Part shown: positions 12,912-24,515 of the stretch, in pieces | Layout: each line of letters begins with the position of its first letter | Position numbering within the stretch: position 1 is the first letter of the stretch | Origin: Hydra vulgaris | Lineage: Eukaryota > Cnidaria > Hydrozoa > Anthoathecata > Hydridae | Assembly: GCF_038396675.1 (NCBI RefSeq) | Contig: NC_088933.1 | Span: 34,494,501-34,558,500 of the forward strand | Length of the DNA: 64,000 bases | Direction: 5' to 3' | Notes under the pieces: generated by a model | The model's input: only the letters and a program-made list of their open reading frames with translations | Told to the model about the DNA's origin: nothing | The model's database searches: none | Program-made: the position numbers and the translations under genes

Positions 12912-13188
12912 TGTGTTAAAATTTATAATTTTTAAAAAGTTGTTTCAAGAATATATAGTATAATAGAAAAATTGATTGAATGTTTACAAAAAGTATATAA
13001 AAAATAAAGTAAGATATCGTTTAATACATAATATCAAAAATAGATTGGGTAAAAGTAAGAGAGAATATATAAAACTTTATGTAAGTTTAATAAACTTTAT
13101 ATAAAAGTATATAAAAGATAAAGTAAGATATCGTTTAATACATAATATCATAAATAGATTGGGTAAAAGTAAAGGTGAAAATATAATA

Positions 13189-13339
<151 letters not shown>

Positions 13340-13349
13340 TTTTGAATCA

Positions 13350-14560
13350 GTTTTGAACTGATGTAGAGATTATTTTTTCCGGAAACAATGTTTGGGAATC
13401 TTTTCCACAAAAGTGGTCCGCGATTCTGAATTGAATAAGAATTTTATTTAGAATAAAATTTCGGTATAACAAAGTTGTTTGCGGAAAATCTTGTAGCATA
13501 TTTATAGTGTATTTCTTTAAAATAAGTTTCAAATATTTTGTGGGACAGTTTATATTTTGTTTTATAAATGAACTGTAGAACAAGATGGATATTAAGTTTG
13601 AAAATATTCAGGGCACTAATTATACGAAAAAGAGGTTCACAAGGAATTGCCCAACCAGCTCCAAATATGATTCTAACAGCATGTTTTTACTTGCTATAAA
13701 ATTTTTTTAACTTAGTGTGATTAGTACTTGCCTACATAATGTTGCCGTTAGTTTAGTAACTATGTATAAAGGAAAATTATAAACTTTTTAAGGACTTAAA
13801 ATTTAAAAGTGGCTTAACTCTATAGATCATACCAATTTTTGAGAATTTTTTTGTATAGAATTTATATGAACTTTCCAAGATTTTTATCAAAGTTGACACT
13901 TAAAAAATTTACAGATATTTGCCTTTTGATGTTAGTTTTATTCATCAAAAGATTGGGAAGAATAAGTGGTAATTCTTTTGTTTTGCTTGGTTTGTAGAAA
14001 AGAGAAAATTTTGTTTTTTGAACATTCAAAGACAATTTGTTGAATATAAACTATTCATTTACTTTATTTAATTCTTCATTTACTTTTGTAAAAAGTGTTT
14101 CAATATTTTTGTGAGAATAAAAAAGATTTGAGTTATCTGCGAATAAAATAAAATTTAATAGGTTTGATGTCGAAGACAAATCATTTATGAATAGTAAAAA
14201 AAGTAAAGGTCCAAGTATAGAACCCTGTGAAACTCCGCATTTTACGGTTTTTTTGGTCATTTCTTACATATTGTTTACATATTGTTTTCTGTTGGAAAGG
14301 TAATTTTCAAACCAGAGTAAGTTTGTCTCCTTTATTCTGTAATATTCCAGTTTTTTTGTTAGAATGGAATGATTTACTATATCAATAGCTTCCGACAGAT
14401 CAATTAAAACTCTTAACATAAAACAGTCTTGTGTGAAAGCATTAGATAAGTGATTAACTAACTCTACTATTGCGTGATCTGTTGAATGTTATTTTTTGAA
14501 ACCAAATTGCTTACTGTATAACATGTTGTTTTTAGTTAAATGATTATACAGCCTATTGTA
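13350..14560 (-). pseudogene. LINE reverse transcriptase (RVT_1) and C-terminal region, broken
   Basis: Read on the - strand from 14560 down, the order is QFGFKK and the STDHAIVELVNHL region, LIDLSEAIDIVNHSIL, LEYYRIKETNLLWFENYLS, then GVSQGSILGPLLFLLFINDL and FILFADN. This is the palm of a CR1/L2/jockey-type reverse transcriptase. The second Asp of the catalytic FADD motif is Asn here. Further downstream, RIIFGAGWAIPCEPLF and [12 protein letters not shown] belong to the conserved C-terminal tail of these ORF2 proteins. Stops interrupt it in several places (for example near 14265 and 14490). A dead 5'-truncated copy. Confidence 0.8.
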
Positions 14561-14935
14561 AACTTCTTACTGATTGTACAGCTTATTGTACACATCTTAG
14601 GGCTCCTAAACCTTGCGGCTCCAGATTCAACTTATGGGATCGTAAGTTTTGCCTAAAATGGCTTTACGTTATCTAGGCCACTGATACTACACGCAGATAA
14701 AAATATTAACGTGAAAAGTTCTATATTTTTTATGCCCCTATAAAAGTACCGTAGTTTTTAAACCAAGACTTTTAGAGTCAAAGGATATTCTTGAGCAGGC
14801 GGACATTTTTCGTATCAAAGTGGAAAAAAATCTTTACAAAATATAGCGTCCTCTTAAAAAGTTTAGGGCTCCTTAATCCTTAAGTAAATTTATTTACTTA
14901 TATTACTTTATATAAATTACTATTAATTTACTTAC

Positions 14936-15008
14936 AAATTATATAAAATGTAAGCTTATGTAACTTAAATTTTATTTTAATTACATAAGCTTACATTTTA
15001 TATAATTT
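14936..15008. repeat. Perfect inverted repeat, 28-bp arms
   Basis: 14936-14963 and 14981-15008 are exact reverse complements around a 17-bp spacer. The centre of each arm is taagctta. The surrounding 15100-15480 is rich in ttacttttaaaagtaa-like motifs. Confidence 0.85.
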
Positions 15009-16790
15009 TTTATTACTTTTAATATAAAATAAATCATACTTAAAAAATATAATTTTTTTATAAATTTAATTTACATTTGGTAGCATATTACTTTTATTCA
15101 ATCTACTTTCATACCCAAGTTACTTTTTAATATAATTTTTTTTTTAATTAGTTACTTTTATAGGTAAATGCAAATTACAGTTTGAGGAACTTTTATATCA
15201 TGTAATGTAATTTTCAAAAGTAATTAACTTTTAAATGTTAAGGTAAACAGCTTTTTCTTGTAACTTACTTTTACATGTAAAAGTAACTTACAGGAAAATA
15301 ACTTACTTTTGAAATAACTTACTTTTGAAAGTAAAAAAACTAACATTATAAAGTAAAAGTCGTTTCAAAAAAAACTGATTACGTATTCAGAAATGTTAAT
15401 TTACATAAAACGTTTAAAATTACTTATGTAATTTACTTTTTGATAAAAACTTCGAGTAAGTAAAAAAAAATAAGTAAAAGAGCCATCCTTATTATTTAGT
15501 CTTGGTTTATTTTTAACAAGACTTTATTAATTTTTTATTATTTTTTATTAATTTTAAAAGGGAGTTCTTTTTTTATATTTGAGACAAACAAATTTAGTTG
15601 AACAAAATTTACAACGTCAATTACTCAAAATACAATAAACACAAAAGTGCGATAAAAATTTGCCTTTAAATTGAGCACGTATCTTTTTGTTGAAAAAGAC
15701 GGCAATTTTAAATCATTTATAATACAAAAGGATAAACAAATAAAATTTATTGCTTTATGCTGCACTTTCGGGGCTTTAGTATTTATCTTACTCTGAAAAT
15801 TTGTTATCAATTTATCTAAATCCATTGAATCAGATTCTAACAGTGTTAAACCATTCTCGTCAATAAATACTTGTTTCCTAAATAAAAAATGCAGCTGGAT
15901 TACTTATTATCTTGAAAATAAGTAATCCAGGAGCATTTGCAACATAAGTAATCCAGGTGCAAATGAAAAATTTAGACTATTTATTAATAAAGAAATAAGG
16001 TCTCTTCGAAGAAAGAAGTACTTGCAGCTAAACGTTTTATGTAAGCATATACTTGCGTGCTAAAAAAATCCAAAATAATTAGGAATACTCAGAAAGCAAT
16101 TGTGTATATTTTATTAACTGCATTTAGCTATGTTCAAAACTCAGTAAATCGGATTAACGAAGCATAAACTTGATTATAACTAATTCGTTTGGTTTATCAT
16201 TTTTGAAAAATTATGGATTAACAACTCGATATTAGAAAAATTTAGACATATATATTAAATTAATTATAACTATTTTGTTAAACAGTCATATATCAAATAT
16301 TACCTTTAAACAAATTTAAAAAAAAGCGAAATATTTTAATAATCTTATATATACCATAAAATGTTTTCAAAAAATAATTTCATTGGGCGTAAATACGATT
16401 TTATTTTAAAACAAAAAAAATATAACGCGAATAAAAACAGCTGACAAAAGTCAAAAGTAAGTTAGTACCTCAGAAAAAATAACGTGTCAAAAAGTCAAGT
16501 CATAGTTAGTACCTCAGAAAAAATAACGTCTTTCCTACTTTGTATCTGGATTAAAACTTAGTAAGATATCGGGTGTACCAAAAATTGATTCAAGAACAGA
16601 AAAATTATCGACAAAGATAATTACAACTTATTTTTAGGTTTGACAAAAAACGGTTTCTGTCGTATCTTTTAACACAGCCACGGCTAATAAAGGCCTCATA
16701 AATAAAACTTTAGCGTATCACACTTAAAAATCTTTTAATAAATTGATGATTTTGGTTATCATGAAGGCTTTATTCACTTGATGTGGTATT
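15009..16790. other. AT-rich stretch with short repeats, no gene
   Basis: Repeated ttactttt/aaaagtaa motifs fill 15100-15480. Three related aagtaatccagg segments lie at 15895-15960, and a duplicated agttagtacctcagaaaaaa at about 16461 and 16506. A short open frame on the - strand (15625-15825) matches no family I recognise. Confidence 0.5.
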
Positions 16791-16794
16791 TACG

Positions 16795-17037
16795 AATTTA
16801 AAAAAAAAAAAGATGGAAGTACAACAGGTCCGGACATTCTGTTAGTAATACCTTTTTTAGTTATTCTTATTTTTTTAGGTAAGAAAAAGAATAACCTAGA
16901 TAGAATAACTGTCTTGTTACAGAGCACCGTGGAAGAGAAATGGCGCGAAATATACCTAGAGTTCGCATCGAACCCTGGATCTCTTGCATCTAAAGCAAGC
17001 GCCCTAACCATTTTGTCACAGCTGCTCAGACGTTTTA
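16795..17037 (-). mobile_element. tRNA-derived SINE
   Basis: On the - strand, the 5' head (17031 to about 16960) resembles a tRNA. An A-box-like gacaaaatggttagggcgc is followed by an anticodon-like stem ttgc/gcaa and a B box ggttcgatgcg at the expected spacing. The T-arm no longer pairs properly, so this is not a working tRNA gene. The body runs through cgcgccatttctcttccac to a T-rich tract at about 16801. Boundaries are approximate and no target duplication was found. Confidence 0.65.
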
Positions 17038-17335
17038 GCTTAATATTAAAAAGAGCGAATTTAGTACATGCAACAATATTTTAATATCCAAGATAAGATG
17101 CAACAACATTTTAAGCAAGGTCTTAAATCTTAATTGATGACAAAAATAATTCCATTCTGTTTCAATATACTTCACAAATGCAAAAGTAATTTTATTGATT
17201 TTTTATAACCAATAATAACATGGCAAAAATAAGGTCTTGCTGATTGCATAAAGAATTCATGTCCTTGCTTTACGCAATTAATGTCAAATGATGAACAATT
17301 GCGCAAAGAGGGAAATCATATCGGCATCCTGATGG
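17038..17335. other. AT-rich spacer, no gene seen
   Basis: No supported feature. Confidence 0.4.
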
Positions 17336-17465
17336 ATTTTTTTTTTTTTTCTCTCCATTATTTGTCGTATAAAAATATAAATACAATCAATATTTTTGAA
17401 TATACAGATGGCCGGGGCAAGAAGAAGACACAATTTGTCTTATCGCCAAGCCCCGAGATTGATTC
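17336..17465 (-). mobile_element. 3' end fragment of the same CR1/L2-like LINE family
   Basis: 17410-17454 matches 12867-12911 (ggccgg.gcaagaagaag...cttatcgcc.ag). On the - strand the motif is followed by AT-rich sequence ending in an A tract (17336-17348). This fits a severely 5'-truncated LINE insertion. Confidence 0.55.
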
Positions 17466-17653
17466 CGTAAAAAATAAATAATTTCGTATAGAGTATATAA
17501 ATGTTACTAATATATATAAAATAAGACTTTATTTTTAAAAAGATAAAACAAAAACAAAAAGTTACAGGGTCATAAAGAAATTTTTTTTATTTTTTTAACC
17601 TGCAGTATTTATCAATAAAAATATTCAGGATCGATTGTTTCTCAGTTCACTCA

Positions 17654-17888
17654 TGTAATCTTACTCCAAACAAAACTTCTTTTTTTCCACTAATCTGTTT
17701 TTTAACCTGAATTCCACTCATCGTCACAAAAGTTTTACATAAACTTATATAAAATAAATACCCACAAAAATCGACTTTACAAAAGCCGCTTAATACATGA
17801 TTACAATTAAAATAATTAAAAACTATTAATTATAAGAAACCACGAAACTGCCATAGAATATTCTTGAACTTTCTGCACCATATTTACA
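17654..17888 (-). repeat. 3' LTR (235 bp)
   Basis: Starts TGTAAATATGG and ends GATTACA on the - strand. It matches the other LTR over its whole length apart from substitutions and a shorter AT-rich centre. Confidence 0.8.
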
Positions 17889-17902
17889 CTCCTCCTCGGT
17901 CC

Positions 17903-18074
17903 TTAAGGATTATACAAATAAGAATCATACAAATAATATCCGTCGTAATTTGGGGGCATGCGCCGTCCTCGAGTGCTTGGAGGCAGTTTATTGGAATTCA
18001 TTGTGGAATGTCTTCTTGACTCGTGTCCAACACACTTTTACTTTGCTCAACATGGTTTTCCGCATTATCACGAC
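17903..18074 (-). pseudogene. C-terminal tail of Pol, separated by Transib insertion
   Basis: Joined across the Transib element, the - strand frame continues from the integrase tail into acidic residues (ENHVEQSKSVLDTSQED) and then, after one frame change, STRGRRMPPNYDGYY and a TAA at 17903-17905. A basic RR-P-P-Y tail is common at the end of such polyproteins. This shows that the Transib landed in the last part of pol. Confidence 0.65.
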
Positions 18075-18079
18075 CACTG

Positions 18080-20943
18080 CACGTAGGAGTATTTGACGAT
18101 TTTAGCTGGCCAAAATTATTTCTCTCTTTTTAACAGCTGAAAACTTTACCATATGACAAGAAATTGTAAATTAAATGTTTTTTGTACAAATCCAAGCCAG
18201 TGGCGTTCAATATACGGGAAAGATGGGTACTTTAGGGATTACATTTTATTTCATTCAATAGGATTTGAGGAAATAAAAGATATATTATTTTTCAAAATTT
18301 ATTATGATAAATAACATACTATATTTTGATATTTAATTAGATTCTACTTCGTCATTGTCAGAATATTCTTCATTTTCGTTGTTTTTTAGTGTCGGAATCT
18401 TGGACTTCTCCAGGAAGAAGCAATTCCACAGCTTCTTTTGAAAAAGGCTTTGTAAGTTTGTGTTTCTTTTTCCCAATGCTGGACAACAGAGGGTCGGATG
18501 TTAACAATAACCTATTGATGATATTATAATTACAATCTTTTCTAGAAAATTTTCTAGCATAGCTAAGTCTGTACTCCTGGAAATGTTTGTTTCTGGCTTC
18601 GGCAGCCTCTTCCGACAATTGTCCAATTGGCAAAAGCGCATTCTCTACTATATCAGGACCATGTACTAAAACTTTATGCAGAGTTGGAGTCATTGGACAC
18701 CAGGGTTATAGTTCAACATAAAGCTTTGCAGTATCCAAAGTATACTGCTGAACTTTTCTACATCAATCTTGTGGCCACTGGAAATTACTTCTAGGATAAT
18801 TTTCATTCTGGAAATTAAACGGAAGTCTACTCCAGTGATATCTGAAGATGTGTCCGGGTCGTTGAAGAATCTCCTGCTTGTGTTGCCGTTATTGGTATTC
18901 CCAAATCCAACCTTAGGTATGTCGACAAGAATGCCCATTTTGCTCTTGAATTCATCTTGGATTTTCTTTTTTCTATCTATGAGTCTCTTCTCATCTTCAT
19001 TCAGCCTTTTCTGCCATTTTTTTACAGGCAATTTATATGATAGGTGAAGGAGACTTTCAAAACACCGTATTCTAGCATGCAGAATGGATAGTCCAAATTT
19101 GTAGCTGCTTTGATTGTCAACACATGTTCTGTCCAAATCATTAAATTGTCTTAATGTTGCTCCACAAATATAACATCGCATGGTCGATTTAGTGGTGGTT
19201 GCTGCGTTACAGACTTTTCCGTCAATCATAGTTAACATCATCACATGTTCTACTGCTATGTCTTGAAGTTGAGTTGGTTTCAAGCCTGCCATTTTGTTTT
19301 CGATGTAAGCAATTTCTTCAGCTATTACATCAACAGTTTCTTTTATGAACCTAATTCGAATTAGCCTGCAAAACCTTGGAGACGATGGTGTAGGGTTTTG
19401 CCAGATAGCCTTTTTATTTACTCCACAAGTTAGCTGTAATGGAACCATTGAGCATTGAAATATACTGGCATCAGAATTAGAGTCATCCTCAAACTTTTGA
19501 TTAAACTGTGTCTGCTGGGAGCCATCACAACCCCATTTCGTTGGTAATTTCATATGTTTACGCCCACTTTCCGTTAGAGTCTTGATAACTTCTTCTAAAT
19601 ACAACACTAATCTTTCGACAGTATGGTTTAACAGACTTTGTAAGTCTACTTCAGCTAAACTTTCTGTGACTGTGAACGAATCGGGATCAGGATAGCATAT
19701 TTTTTTTTCTTCGACCAAAATACTGTAGCAGGGCCATTGCTTCTTGTCACTTGTACGTACGATTTCATATTGAGATTTTGTTAGGCCTGCGTCAGTAAAT
19801 ATTGAAAGAGCTTCTAACTGTGTCAATGATTTTTTTGTAGGTTCAAGACTGCTGCGATAGACTTTTTTATACTTTCCCGCTCGTTTGGGAGATGTTTTAA
19901 AATCTTTGAGGACGGTTGCAGCACTTCTTTTGCCACTTGTTGTCAAACAAGTTTCAGCTGCAAAAACAAAAGCTTCTGGTTCCACATCTTTCCTGAGCTG
20001 TTCTGTTTTTCTCCTCTTTGAACGTTCACTAGAATCGACAAAACTTTTTCTTGGTCGTCCTGCTGATGATGGAGTGGATGGGGTACCCGGCATTTGGAAA
20101 CTCCCTTGCAGCCAAGGGTCATGCTTCTTAATAAATATTTCATGAGTTCTGGATGAAGACGACCACATTTTTCTAAAAATAGCTTTCAACCTCGACATTT
20201 GTCGCTTGTATACTGTTTTTAGTTCTTCGGTATATTGATTTCTTGATAACAAATTTTGATCAGCTAAGTCCATTTTTTCATTGAAATTTGGAGCCTTCTG
20301 CTGCTGAATACTGTTGTAGAAATCCAAACGAGAGATTGTTTGCATTCCTGATGATCCATCTAGAAAAAAAATTAGGTTGAAAAATTCATCTTGAACCTTG
20401 ATGTGCTTAGAACATGATTATAATTTAGATGGCATCAACAGGCAGTTGAAATTAGGATTTTTAAATAGCTAGTGGTATAAACTCATAGAAAAACGAAAAA
20501 AACTAAGAGGGTTTCAATGCGCACTACAACTTTTTCACTTTTAAAGTCAAAATTTACTTTAAAATTTGTTAAAAAAATGCTAAGTTTCATGGTACATAAC
20601 TTTTGTGGTAATTAATATTTCAAAAGGGTAGTAAGAGTAAATAATGTACATACCTGTCATAGATTCATCCATGATATAACACTGTAAAACTTCTGTTGTA
20701 AACACTTGTACACAGCTTCAATAAACACCACTAAAATCGCTCGTAAACAAAATGAACCACGCAGATATAGATCGGATATTTAACTAGACTGTGTAGTTCC
20801 AATTACTACTTTTATAACCAAACCATTAACTGCTCATTAAGCGACCATTATCGAGAGATAATAAGGGTAGGTAATTAAGTGGGTACGGCCACTTTTAATA
20901 ATTCCAATTTTGGCCAGCTAAAATCGTAAATTACTCCTACGTG
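18080..20943 (-). mobile_element. Transib-type (RAG1-like) DNA transposon, 2864 bp
   Basis: Both ends begin CACGTAGGAGTA and continue as inverted repeats for about 38 bp (shared cgattttagctggccaaaa). They are flanked by 5-bp duplications, cactg (18075-18079) and cattg (20944-20948), with one mismatch. Five-bp duplications and CAC-starting termini are Transib hallmarks, and the heptamer of V(D)J signals also begins CAC. The coded protein has the RAG1-core-like Transib motifs. The element sits in the pol tail of an LTR retrotransposon, so it is the younger insertion. Confidence 0.9.
18370..20672 (-). pseudogene. Transib (RAG1-core-like) transposase, two exons, frameshifted
   Basis: Exon 1 is 20672-20654 (ATG, then MDEST-like residues) ending at a GTATGT donor. 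The acceptor follows a pyrimidine tract ending CTAG at 20360. Joining gives MDESMTDGSSGMQT in frame, so the start at 20672 is well supported and the intron is 294 nt. Exon 2 runs from 20359. Transposase motifs include WGCDGSQQ (first Asp), LTMIDGKVC (second Asp) followed by a CYIC zinc pair, FGLSILHARIRCFE, GNTSRRFF, and near the C terminus PTLHKVLVHG and LSEEAAEARNK, where the last Glu before ARNK corresponds to the RAG1/Transib catalytic Glu. One missing base near 18690-18700 (between NYNP and the WCP-type motif) splits the frame. A second slip near 18400 is possible, because another frame ends in an acidic tail. About 670 residues, the usual Transib size. Confidence 0.87.
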
Positions 20944-20948
20944 CATTG

Positions 20949-23900
20949 TCTGTGTTCATTTCTACCTCAACTTCTGGAATATCGCATAATGTTCTTAAAA
21001 AAGAAATTTTATAGTAAACATTTATAGCAAATTTTAAAAAGATTAAGTAAAAATATTTTTTATACTATACATTTTGGGATCGGATCCGTTTTATAGAACG
21101 CGGAACGCCATTAGCTTTTACAACTTGTTTTGAAATATTTCCAGTTAGTTTTGCTGGCTGCCACTTAGTATGGCACTTTAGATTTGGTGGTTTCAACCAT
21201 ACGTTATCACCAATTTCAAACGTTTCTTTTATGTCAGCTTTTGCCGGATGAATATCTTTTTTCAGTCCTTTCACGTCAATTTGATACCCGTATAATTTTC
21301 TCCGTTGGGCTTGCATTATTTTTGTCGGCTGAGACATTGTACAAATATATTGATTCCGGTATTGAGATTTTTGATCTTTTTTAATTCTCTTAATTGTACG
21401 ATAATTTCTTTCCACAAATCCGTTTCCTTTGTGATAATAAGCAGCTTGAAATCTATTGCGCACTCTCAAACCATCAAGAAAACTTCTCAACTTCTTAGTT
21501 TTAAAAGTTGTTTATTTATTTGTTAAAATTTCAGATAGCGCTCCTCGCTCACAAAAAATCAGGCAGAGTATTCGAGTAATCCCTTTTTTTCTATATGAAC
21601 TCAAAAGTTGTCGCCACAGTGAGTATCTTGAAGGTCCGCAATCAGAAATGGATTCAACCTCTGCAACTATTATTCCAACAGGATTATTAGAATGCTCAGC
21701 CTCTGTCAATTTATTCAACCATCTGCTTTGAAATCTTCTCAATGTCGCAGCTAAATTATCTTTAAAAGGAACAAGTTTTATTCTAATATTAAAACAATGT
21801 TCTTTAATAAATTGTTCTACAACGCTTAGTCTTCTTCGAATCAACTTTTCGCCCATTGCTTTTCATTTCAATCTTGACTTACTAGTAAAAGCGTCAGATA
21901 CTAAGTGTAACACTGTCACGGAAACTGTGATAGCAGTCTTTTTCTTTAGTTTCCACGTCAATACCATATTTATTCCTCGCATTACAGCATCCAGCTCCGC
22001 CATGTTTATGTGATCATTCGACATTTCTTTTCGTATCCATGTTGCATCCTCTACAGTAGTTTTACCAAATTGAATAAGAACACCCATCGCCGAAAAACTA
22101 TTGTCAACCCACACATCACCTTCTTCACCATGTACACGCTAATCACCATAAGCTGGATCACACTTTCTCTCCTTATTATAAACTTCTTGAAGTACACACA
22201 ATTTTCATCGCAAACTTCATCGTTGCAACCCTTCGTCAAACTAACCACTCTCCTTTTCAATATATTTCATTCAACCACAGACTGCAAACTGCATATTACC
22301 AACCACAGGCTGCAAACTGCATGTTACAACCCACAGACTGGCAAATGACCTACTAACTGCCCACAAACGTAAAACACTACTCTTCTGTTTAACTTTTTTG
22401 AAATTGCATCAACACGATTTTCTCTGGACGACATCATCTTGCCACCAACGTTGTAGACACGTAATCCCAATATACGAACCCCATTACATCCAATCTGCTT
22501 ACCTTCCTTATTCATCGAATCATATTTTTCGAAATTCCGTTTGAGATAATCAAGACTTACTACTTTCTCATTGACAAAAATGTCGTCCACGTAAGCGGAT
22601 GCTCCCCCTTCCTTTACCAATTTGTGGAGCAACATTCAATTCGAAACCAAGTCGTGAAAACAATAGTTTCTGTTTCAAAATATCACTGTTTGAAATGGCC
22701 AAAGAGATTTCTCAGTTTTTAACTAGAGATAAGCCTTGCGTAAATCAATAGCTACTGGTTTAATTCCTATTCTTCTCCATTCCCTCAGCTTCTCAATACA
22801 CACATCTGCATCTCCTTTATACGTCTCAATAAAAATTTTAGCTTCTCTCCAGTCCAAAACATGTCTGACTTTTTTTTCTCCGAAGGATAATAGCCATTAG
22901 AGGAATTTGCCCCTTGAGTGGTCCCATCTTATTTTTGTCATATTTAATTAACCATTTACGGTTAATCCAATCCGTAATTCGTTTTCATAATCTGCTTTTG
23001 CATATTTTGGTATGACGAACTGGGTAACTTTGTTAAATAATTGGTCGGGGCCTTCACCATCTCTCCATTTCCATTTAACTTCCCATTTGACACCATTAAA
23101 TATTGCTTCATGATCCTGTTTTTTAATTTTAATTTTATTGACTTTATCTTTGTTTGAGACTGCCATTCCAAATGAGCTGAACTCAATCTTAGCCAATCCA
23201 GATAGGAAAATAAAAACTCCTCCTAGCAATTTAATGAAACTCATTCCAAGCATCATATCAACTCCAAACGGTTGAAACCCACTAAAATAAATTCATCTCG
23301 TACTTGAATACCATTAACCTCAATAATAGTGACAACCGTTGGTCCATTACATCAATAAATTTTACAGTCGAAAGTTATTACCTTCGGAGGATTCTGGGGT
23401 TTATTTGGATTTCTTGACAACAGTTTTTGATTTATGATTGTCATTGAATATCCTGTATCTTCCAGAGCTGTCGCTAATATACCACTAACTTTTAGATAAA
23501 TAATAGACAATGCGCTAATTATTCCACCATTGTTCAGGAGCGAGTTAGCACACATTCCTCGTTTGCAGTTACGTGTCCTTCATTTCCACATTTAAAACTT
23601 CGAAACATATTCCTCGGAGCAAGGTTTTTTGCAACGGAACAGTTTTTTGCAATATGATTTAATTCTTTGCAATTGTAACACACCAACCAAGCTTTTGTAG
23701 CTTGATTTCGAACACAGCATCGTCTACGCATCACCTTCAGCATCAACTACGTGTACATGATTCAAAGCAACTTTTACTTTGGGTAACATAATATCAATTG
23801 GGTCTATAACGGCTTGAAATCTTGATGATAAATCCTCGGGCAATTCAACGATAAACGCCAATCAAACAGACTCTTCTGACAATTTAGTGAGAAAATCGTT

Positions 23901-24212
23901 TCAAGTCGGCCAAAAACACATCAACTTTCTCTCTAACAATTAATTTTTTTTTTCTAAAAAATTCCTATGCCGTATAAGCATCTACTGAGAATGCTGCTAA
24001 CAAGACACAACTTCTTCTTCGTCTTGATTACTTTTAGCGTTTAAAGCATCATATACTAAATAAACAGTTACTCTTAGTAGGATTGGATCGAATAACTTCA
24101 GTTTTAAATCCTGCATTTCTGCTATCACTTTTATTCGCTGTATCCAAACGACAGCGTCCGAAGTTCCATCATACATTTCAAACTAATCCAATAATTTAAT
24201 ACTTGAATCCAT
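20949..24212 (-). pseudogene. gag-pol remnant of the LTR retrotransposon
   Basis: Starts with an ATG at 24212. Gag-like sequence leads to two zinc-knuckle motifs (CYNCKELNHIAKNC and KCGNEGHVTANEEC, around 23560-23690). A protease signature EDTGYS lies near 23458, with a GVDMMLGMSF segment after it. Reverse transcriptase shows AYVDDIFVNE near 22582-22593, then RILGLRVY and GHLPVCG. RNase H follows (WVDNSFSAMGVL and NMAELDAVMRG, 21863-22114). Integrase is at 21065-21856, with SDCGPSRYSLWRQL and GNGFVERNYRTIK; the second catalytic Asp position is altered. Many stops and frame changes (for example 21512, 22120-22320, 22640-22940) mean it is dead. A C-terminal tail lies beyond the Transib at 17903-18074. 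Confidence 0.78.
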
Positions 24213-24224
24213 GCCCGGTTAGCG

Positions 24225-24515
24225 TGATATTTTCTCGCTCCAAGCAAAACTCTTTTTTTCCACTAATCTTTTTTTTAACCGGAATTCCACTCATCGTCAG
24301 AAAAGTTTCAGATAAATTTATATAAAATAACTACCCACAAAAATCGGCATTACAAAAGTCGCTTAATACATAATTACAATTAAAATAATTAAGATAATTA
24401 CAATTAAAATAATTACAATTAAGATAATTACAATCAAAATAATTAAGAACTATTAATAAGAAGAAACCACGTAATTGCCATAGAATGTTCTTGAACTTTC
24501 TGCACCAAATTTACG
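24225..24515 (-). repeat. 5' LTR (291 bp)
   Basis: Matches the LTR at 17654-17888. It is longer mainly because of extra copies of an acaattaa/gataatt motif at about 24375-24445. It begins CGTAAATTTGG on the - strand, where the other copy has TG. Confidence 0.8.

Larger units (their letters stand above)
17654..24515 (-). mobile_element. LTR retrotransposon, interrupted by a Transib element
   Basis: Two related long terminal repeats (17654-17888 and 24225-24515) flank gag-pol-like sequence read on the - strand. The flanks are actca on the left and actct on the right, a 5-bp duplication with one mismatch. Next to the 3' LTR is a purine-rich tract (17889-17902, read as gaggaggag on the - strand), as expected for plus-strand priming. 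A primer binding site could not be identified. Domain order gag, protease, reverse transcriptase, RNase H, integrase fits Gypsy or BEL. I lean to Gypsy-like but am unsure. The 18080-20943 segment is a later Transib insertion. Confidence 0.8.

Noticed and set aside
15625..15825. 66-codon open frame on the - strand
   Set aside because: No family resemblance and no splice or initiation context in AT-rich DNA where such frames are frequent.
16960..17031. Functional tRNA gene
   Set aside because: T-arm and acceptor stems do not pair and a SINE body follows; only the promoter boxes remain.
19885..20145. Opposite-strand open frames within the Transib transposase
   Set aside because: They are shadows of the transposase coding strand.
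18080..20943. A host RAG1 gene
   Set aside because: The gene lies between inverted repeats with a target duplication, so it is a Transib transposon; no RAG2-like or RING-type partner is seen.
17654..24515. Endogenous retrovirus with envelope
   Set aside because: No envelope-like frame exists between integrase and the 3' LTR; the space is taken up by the Pol tail and the Transib.
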